Below are positions 46,585-50,287 of a stretch of 50,287 nucleotides of DNA, piece by piece. The DNA is from a virus. Position numbers and translations under genes: made by a program. How positions within the stretch are numbered: the first letter of the stretch is position 1; each line of letters opens with the position of its first letter. Where the stretch lies: the IMG/VR virus record IMGVR_UViG_3300024999_000149, positions 1-50,287 of that record; one strand, given 5' to 3'. The notes under the pieces are model-generated. The model searched no databases. It worked only from the letters and a program-made list of their open reading frames with translations, and had not been told where the DNA came from.

Positions 46585-47517
46585 TTAGATTTTATGGTTG
46601 TAAAATTCAATTTTCTTTACTGCCCACGGCGGTAGGTTCAGTTCAATATTTCCTGACTTCCACTGGCAGAATACCTGATACCCCGGCCACCGGCCCTCTT
46701 TCAGGCACATATTATACAGTTTCAGGAGTTGTTCATACTCATACCTACCTTGCCCGATAAACTGAGCCGAAGCCTCAAAGATGTTAAAAGCATAAGGCTT
46801 GCGCTTCTCCTGAGCAATAAAGTAAAACGACCAACCCCGGCCGTCGTTGGTGATCATCTCCATAAGATCAGAGTAAAGAGCAGCCTGAATATGATAGCCA
46901 CCGTCAGCCGCCGCACGTGTGAACCCGTCAACCGAAGCATCAAAGGTTGTTTTTAAGTCAATGATAAAATGCTTGTCGGGTCTGATATAATCTGGTCTGC
47001 CCTTTAGGTTAATGTCACCCTCGGTTGTATGAAGAATGCCAGTTATTGACTTCTCTGCTTCACCTTTCGAGAGTAATGCACGGCAATAGTAATGCTGCAT
47101 CAGCTTCTCTTTCATGTCTTTGATCTTCTGAAAGTCGCCTTTGTCAATGGTTTTTCTATCTCCAATAATACGCATTTCACTTTCAGCCCATTGGGTGTAT
47201 TCCTTAGTTGACCGCACTTTCTTTATCTCTTTCCCTTTAGATGCGGCCTTTGCAACTATAGCCTCACAAATACCCTCATCATTAAATACATAATAGTCGG
47301 ATTCAAATCTTTCAGGCTCCAGGATGTAAGTATGATAAGCCGATCCGAAAGCCATAGCATCAGTTTCAACTTCAGCCGGTTCATCTTTGTATTGTTTGTA
47401 ATGTGCTGGTGAAGTTTTAAGGTTCTTCAGTCCTGAATAGGATATGAAGTCTTTCAGGCCGTAGTAATCACCTTCAGGTTTGACGGGTGTAAACCCTGTA
47501 ATAAATTCGCTCTCCAT
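46585..47517 (-). CDS. RecE-like PD-(D/E)XK exonuclease (DUF3799)
   Basis: The 310-residue protein has the DUF3799/RecE signature: YSGLKNLKTSPAHYK, then DAMAFGSAYHTYILEPERF, then LKGRPDYI and HFIIDLKTT, which supply the PD-(D/E)XK catalytic residues (Asp, Asp and Lys). QAALYSDLME is the downstream helix motif. It degrades one strand to expose DNA for the annealing protein. Confidence 0.9.
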   Translation of the reverse strand: MESEFITGFTPVKPEGDYYGLKDFISYSGLKNLKTSPAHYKQYKDEPAEVETDAMAFGSAYHTYILEPERFESDYYVFNDEGICEAIVAKAASKGKEIKKVRSTKEYTQWAESEMRIIGDRKTIDKGDFQKIKDMKEKLMQHYYCRALLSKGEAEKSITGILHTTEGDINLKGRPDYIRPDKHFIIDLKTTFDASVDGFTRAAADGGYHIQAALYSDLMEMITNDGRGWSFYFIAQEKRKPYAFNIFEASAQFIGQGRYEYEQLLKLYNMCLKEGRWPGYQVFCQWKSGNIELNLPPWAVKKIEFYNHKI

Positions 47518-47534
47518 AGTTTAAAGATAATGAA

Positions 47535-47792
47535 TTATTTCTTTATTTCAATTCCGTCAACTAAAATTAACTCACCGCACGAGTATGTTCCCGTGCCTTC
47601 ATAGGTCACGCCGTTCCACGTGGTGGTCATAATGTAGTACCCTTCACGTTCTTCAGCGTCGAAGTCTATAAGGTCGCCTCTCTCCCATTCGAGTTTGTTC
47701 CACTTCGGCAGGAAGTCGTCAGGTGTCGCCTCGCTCATTTCTTCTCTGTATAAACTGTCTCTGTTGAGCCAGTGGTTTTCGTAGTCGCTCAT
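47535..47792 (-). CDS. Hypothetical early protein, 85 residues
   Basis: Acidic N-terminal part (WLNRDSLYREEMSEATPDDFL) and beta-rich C-terminus (YYIMTTTWNGVTYEGTGTY). Unrecognised. It overlaps the upstream gene by 4 bases. Confidence 0.55.
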   Translation of the reverse strand: MSDYENHWLNRDSLYREEMSEATPDDFLPKWNKLEWERGDLIDFDAEEREGYYIMTTTWNGVTYEGTGTYSCGELILVDGIEIKK

Positions 47793-48085
47793 TTCTCGGG
47801 GGTATAAATAATAATGTCTGAAGGACTAACATATTGGATTAATTTATCGGAAACCCTTTTGCAATTATAATCGCCGTCAAAATCCCTTTTGAGTATCTCT
47901 ACTATTTCCCCAATTTCAAAGCTGTGATTCATGGGCCCACTCTTACCAATAATTGTCCCCAGCTGTTCCGGCACTTCCAGTTCCGGCCACGTTATCCCCG
48001 GTGTGTTCATCAACCCTTCAAACTTCTTTGCTGTTGCCTGCATCTCACTGAGGCAGCCCTGTAACTCTTCTTTAAGTGTTTTCAT
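47789..48085 (-). CDS. Hypothetical early protein, 98 residues
   Basis: Helical N-terminus and a C-terminal beta domain (FEIGEIVEILKRDFDGDYNC, then SDIIIYTPEK), similar to small SH3-like phage domains. Unassigned. It is coupled by overlap to the 27-residue gene. Confidence 0.5.
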   Translation of the reverse strand: MKTLKEELQGCLSEMQATAKKFEGLMNTPGITWPELEVPEQLGTIIGKSGPMNHSFEIGEIVEILKRDFDGDYNCKRVSDKLIQYVSPSDIIIYTPEK

Positions 48086-48165
48086 AATGATTTTATTAAG
48101 GTGTTTATTACAAAATACAATGCCCCGATGACTATCAAGGCGGCGGTAGGATTAATCTTTTTCAT
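48082..48165 (-). CDS. Single-span membrane peptide, 27 residues
   Basis: ATG at 48165, stop at 48082, with an ATGA overlap to the next gene. Product: a basic MKKINP, then a membrane helix (ALIVIGALYFVINTLI). The leader contains AAAACGAAGAGAC, similar to other starts in the genome. It is the first gene after a 79-base gap. Confidence 0.5.
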   Translation of the reverse strand: MKKINPTAALIVIGALYFVINTLIKSL

Positions 48166-48244
48166 GTCTCTTCGTTTTAGAATTGTAAATTACGAGAAAT
48201 AAATATCAAATAACAATGACTTTTACCCATGTTTTGAATTATTT

Positions 48245-48673
48245 TCACAAATCCACCATCTTTTTATCCGCCAGAACGCAGTAAACCTTTGCTATCAGTT
48301 CCATCTCAGCAATCTTTGCAAGTAACATCGACGCAAGTTCTTTCTCTTTCTTTACACGTGTTGTTATTACATTGCCGTCGATCCACTTGCTCACGGCTTC
48401 AATGTAGTTTGTGATTCTGGTATCGAATACCTTTTCGGTTTCACGTAGATTATTAATGACCTTAATAGAGTGTATGACGTTGCAATGTTTCTGTCCGAAC
48501 GGTTCACCGAGTTGATTTAAAGTCATGCCGTTGTAAAAGATACTCCCCAGGTAAACGCATATCTGCCGTGCAGTCTTTATCTCTGCTGTACGGCTCTTGT
48601 CAAGTCTCGCCCATCTCCAGTCGGGAAAGCCCTCTTCTTTGAAGATGTACTTACACATATCGGTATAATTCAT
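48245..48673 (-). CDS. DnaA C-terminal domain-like protein
   Basis: Residues 30-95 match the DnaA domain IV pattern: TAEIKTARQICVYLGSIFYNGMTLNQLGEPFGQKHCNVIHSIKVIN, the helix-turn-helix and signature that contact the DnaA box (here GQKHCNVIHS replaces GRDHTTVLHA). There is no AAA+ domain. It probably binds DnaA-box-like sites to direct or block host initiation at the phage origin. Confidence 0.8.
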   Translation of the reverse strand: MNYTDMCKYIFKEEGFPDWRWARLDKSRTAEIKTARQICVYLGSIFYNGMTLNQLGEPFGQKHCNVIHSIKVINNLRETEKVFDTRITNYIEAVSKWIDGNVITTRVKKEKELASMLLAKIAEMELIAKVYCVLADKKMVDL

Positions 48674-48674
48674 T

Positions 48675-48974
48675 TTAAGCTGCCATTAATAGTTTAACAG
48701 TGTACTTATCTACTTCTTTGTCCAAGCTCCTCAGAACGCCTGAAATGTACTTCCTTTTGCGTTGTAGGGCTAAGTATTGATACCGCCTTAACTTAATCAG
48801 CCTTGTCAAGTCAATTAATACAGCACACGGGACAAGCCCTAAGTTCACAAACAGCCCCACGATAGCAGCCGGGAGAACAATAGCAGTTGTCAACTCCTTT
48901 AAATAAGGTTTGTCGCTGATGAAAATCTCAGGCTGGAAGGGGTGACGGGTTAAGATGTAGGTAGTATAGTTCAT
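48675..48974 (-). CDS. Membrane protein, 99 residues
   Basis: Two hydrophobic stretches (residues 29-45 and 46-60, ELTTAIVLPAAIVGLFVNLG and CAVLIDLT) and a basic helical C-terminus. It is located next to the DnaA-like gene. Function unknown. Confidence 0.55.
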   Translation of the reverse strand: MNYTTYILTRHPFQPEIFISDKPYLKELTTAIVLPAAIVGLFVNLGLVPCAVLIDLTRLIKLRRYQYLALQRKRKYISGVLRSLDKEVDKYTVKLLMAA

Positions 48975-48979
48975 GTCTG

Positions 48980-49297
48980 CTACCAGTTAGATCTATCATT
49001 AAAATCACGAGTACTTAATTCCTTCCTCATCTCTTCATTTTCTTTTTGCAATTCGCCTATATATTTAACGGCCTGATTATACTCTTCTCTCTCAACGTAG
49101 TTTTGCATCATCACGGCCTCATTCATAGACGCCTCTCCATAATCGGGGTTGCACAATTCCTCAAACTCGGCTACCTTCATAATCTCATCAGCAATCTTAC
49201 CAATAAGTGGCGTATTTGTTTCGTAACCATATCTCAATCCGTGAAGATATAAGTCAATTAAATGCTTATTGAGTATTGTAATTATCTGCTCCTTCAT
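48980..49297 (-). CDS. Hypothetical early protein, 105 residues
   Basis: Starts MKEQIITILNKHL, nearly identical to the start of the 99-residue protein at 39265-39564, and has a helical coiled-coil C-terminus. The start context is AAGAGATG. Likely a paralogue with an unknown role. Confidence 0.6.
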   Translation of the reverse strand: MKEQIITILNKHLIDLYLHGLRYGYETNTPLIGKIADEIMKVAEFEELCNPDYGEASMNEAVMMQNYVEREEYNQAVKYIGELQKENEEMRKELSTRDFNDRSNW

Positions 49298-49315
49298 CTC
49301 TTTGTTAGTTTATAG

Positions 49316-49744
49316 TTAATCCTTAATTTCTGTTACTACCCAAACACCGTCAACCATTTTACGATGCCTGGTTCTGTTCCCTTGTTCATCGGCAAGTGAT
49401 CGTTTCATTCGTGGTGCTTTTGATTTAAGTTGTTTCGGAATCTTCCTATTCCTGCGTTTTAATTTCTTCTTTTTCTTGTTTCTTTTTTTTGAGTGCAGGT
49501 TCTTATGGCATATAACGCATAATGTTTCAAGGTCATCAAGGTGATCTGATTCATCCCCTAAATGCTGATACGTTTTATGATGTACGTGTAATGTATTGTT
49601 ATTGCCTCCGCACTTAATACACTTATACCCGTCTCTCCTTAGTACCAACCTCCTGATTGCTCTCCATTGCTTTGACAGTATGTATTTCTCATAATTAATT
49701 TTACCATCAACCTCATGCCAATCAGCGAAGTCACAATACTTCAT
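49316..49744 (-). CDS. HNH endonuclease
   Basis: The 142-residue protein has the phage HNH pattern: RRDGYKCIKCGG (Cys42, Cys45), then LHVHHKTYQHLGDESDHLDDLETLCVICHKNLH (the His-Asn-His core with the second Cys pair), and a very basic tail (KKRNKKKKKLKRRNRK). A role in packaging or nicking is known for similar phage enzymes; this one lies in the early region. The gene overlaps the upstream one by 4 bases. Confidence 0.85.
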   Translation of the reverse strand: MKYCDFADWHEVDGKINYEKYILSKQWRAIRRLVLRRDGYKCIKCGGNNNTLHVHHKTYQHLGDESDHLDDLETLCVICHKNLHSKKRNKKKKKLKRRNRKIPKQLKSKAPRMKRSLADEQGNRTRHRKMVDGVWVVTEIKD

Positions 49745-49908
49745 TTGTTCAACACTTTAAATTCCTGTCCCGTGTGAGCGTTTGTCACCACCCATCTGCC
49801 ATTTAAGAAGTTAAACAGCAGGTCATGGCTTATAAAGCTCTTCTTACCCTCGGCCTCGGCTTTCTTACACAAGGCTTTTTGCAGTTCGTTTAAAAATATC
49901 TCAGGCAT
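49741..49908 (-). CDS. Hypothetical protein, 55 residues
   Basis: I chose the ATG at 49908, which overlaps the upstream stop by 8 bases; the longer frame from 49998 would overlap it by 98 bases and add an unlikely hydrophobic N-terminus. Product: a helix (MPEIFLNELQKALCKKAEAEG) and a strand pair (GRWVVTNAHTGQEFKVL). Unrecognised. Confidence 0.55.
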   Translation of the reverse strand: MPEIFLNELQKALCKKAEAEGKKSFISHDLLFNFLNGRWVVTNAHTGQEFKVLNK

Positions 49909-50110
49909 GGCGTACGTTGTTAAGCCAATGATCATAAGCGTCATCAAGATCCCCAAAATAACGGTCAAACACATCTTCATCTTTACGGCGTAATACATAT
50001 CTCATACATAAGTTTTCGTTAATATACCCATGTATTAAAAGAAGATTATTGTCTGTTAGACACCAGTCAATAAATTCCTTTATATGTGTCTCAAGTACCT
50101 TTTCTTTCAT
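49901..50110 (-). CDS. Hypothetical protein, 69 residues
   Basis: Unrecognised acidic alpha-beta protein (EFIDWCLTDNNLLLIHGYI, then DVFDRYFGDLDDAYDHWL). The ATG overlaps the stop of the junction gene as ATGA. Confidence 0.6.
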   Translation of the reverse strand: MKEKVLETHIKEFIDWCLTDNNLLLIHGYINENLCMRYVLRRKDEDVFDRYFGDLDDAYDHWLNNVRHA

Positions 50111-50287
50111 AGCTTCTTGTATTTACCCGTTTCGTATTCTTTGTACATAGCCCGTCCGTCAGCCCTCAACTCTCGAAGCCTCCGCAGGATTGTCCCGTCC
50201 ATAAGGTACTCACGGTTGGTTATCCGTCTTACGGCCCTGATCAGGTCCATGACATTGAAGATGTCCCGTTGTTGATTGTAAGCAAGC
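50107..50287 (-). CDS. Junction gene, 3' part (hypothetical protein, split by the contig ends)
   Basis: This is the C-terminal part of the gene that starts at 331. The frame reads ...RRLRELRADGRAMYKEYETG and ends in KYKKL with stop TGA at 50107-50109. The stop overlaps the next start (ATGA). It carries the true C-terminus, in contrast to the artefactual end at 1-32. Confidence 0.7.
   Translation of the reverse strand, partial: LAYNQQRDIFNVMDLIRAVRRITNREYLMDGTILRRLRELRADGRAMYKEYETGKYKKL
50162..50287. repeat. Direct terminal repeat, right copy (contig overlap)
   Basis: Identical to 33-158 over 126 bases. See the left copy; the two should be collapsed when the genome is circularised. Confidence 0.9.

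Noticed and set aside
1-50287. Temperate lifestyle
   Set aside because: No integrase, excisionase or attachment site was recognised. The HTH protein alone is not enough.

Overview
This window is one complete, circularly permuted double-stranded DNA tailed-phage genome. Bases 33-158 recur exactly at 50162-50287, so the ends join into a circle of about 50,129 bp. Bases 1-32 are an inverted copy of 151-182 and look like an assembly fold-back. Essentially every gene lies on the minus strand, so transcription runs from high to low coordinates. The host is most likely a member of the Bacteroidetes. Promoter-like sites match the Bacteroides -7 element TAnnTTTG (best case TTTG-N20-TATATTTG at 41680-41711), typical Shine-Dalgarno sequences are rare, and several families (DUF5675, the NinG/NinB-type set, the tail modules) are, from memory, common in Bacteroidales phages. 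The tape measure protein and long tail gene set indicate a siphovirus-like particle. I see no integrase, DNA polymerase or tRNA gene.

Layout in transcription order. (1) 50287-39098, early region: many small proteins with ATGA overlaps, an HNH nuclease, a DnaA C-terminal-domain protein, a RecE-like nuclease plus an annealing protein, a NinB-like protein, a ParB-like protein with a strongly structured 5' leader, a DUF1376-type replication protein, NinG and an HTH regulator. (2) 38955-34516: an ECF-type sigma factor, a lipoprotein, and a sugar cluster (GT2 glycosyltransferase, NAD-dependent epimerase, B12-binding radical SAM enzyme). (3) 34493-20388, packaging and head: TerS, TerL, portal, three more glycosyltransferases, a Mu-F-like protein, scaffold and major capsid protein. 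(4) 20250-4198, tail: completion proteins, tail assembly chaperones with a canonical -1 slippery site, tape measure, distal tail, a DUF285-repeat adhesin, a pectate-lyase-like fibre and a sialidase-like appendage. (5) 4164-1445, lysis: small membrane proteins, a metacaspase-like protease and DUF5675. The last genes are an Imm-5-like protein with a hypervariable-looking alanine tract and the junction gene.

Two features stand out. First, inserted in the head region (22861-24541) is a self-contained unit: structured leader, an array of 21 ten-base blocks at exact 18-bp spacing, a gene fusing an HNH-like domain to an IS110-type Transposase_20 domain, a second array of 11 such blocks, and a strong hairpin. 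The blocks alternate between two consensus types and are separated by variable 8-mers; I know of no described system with this layout. Second, TerL carries two inteins, one splitting the P-loop and one beside the last nuclease aspartate. Each intein contains an HNH homing-endonuclease gene in a different, overlapping reading frame on the same strand, nested almost exactly between the splicing blocks, with a TAnnTTTG box upstream.
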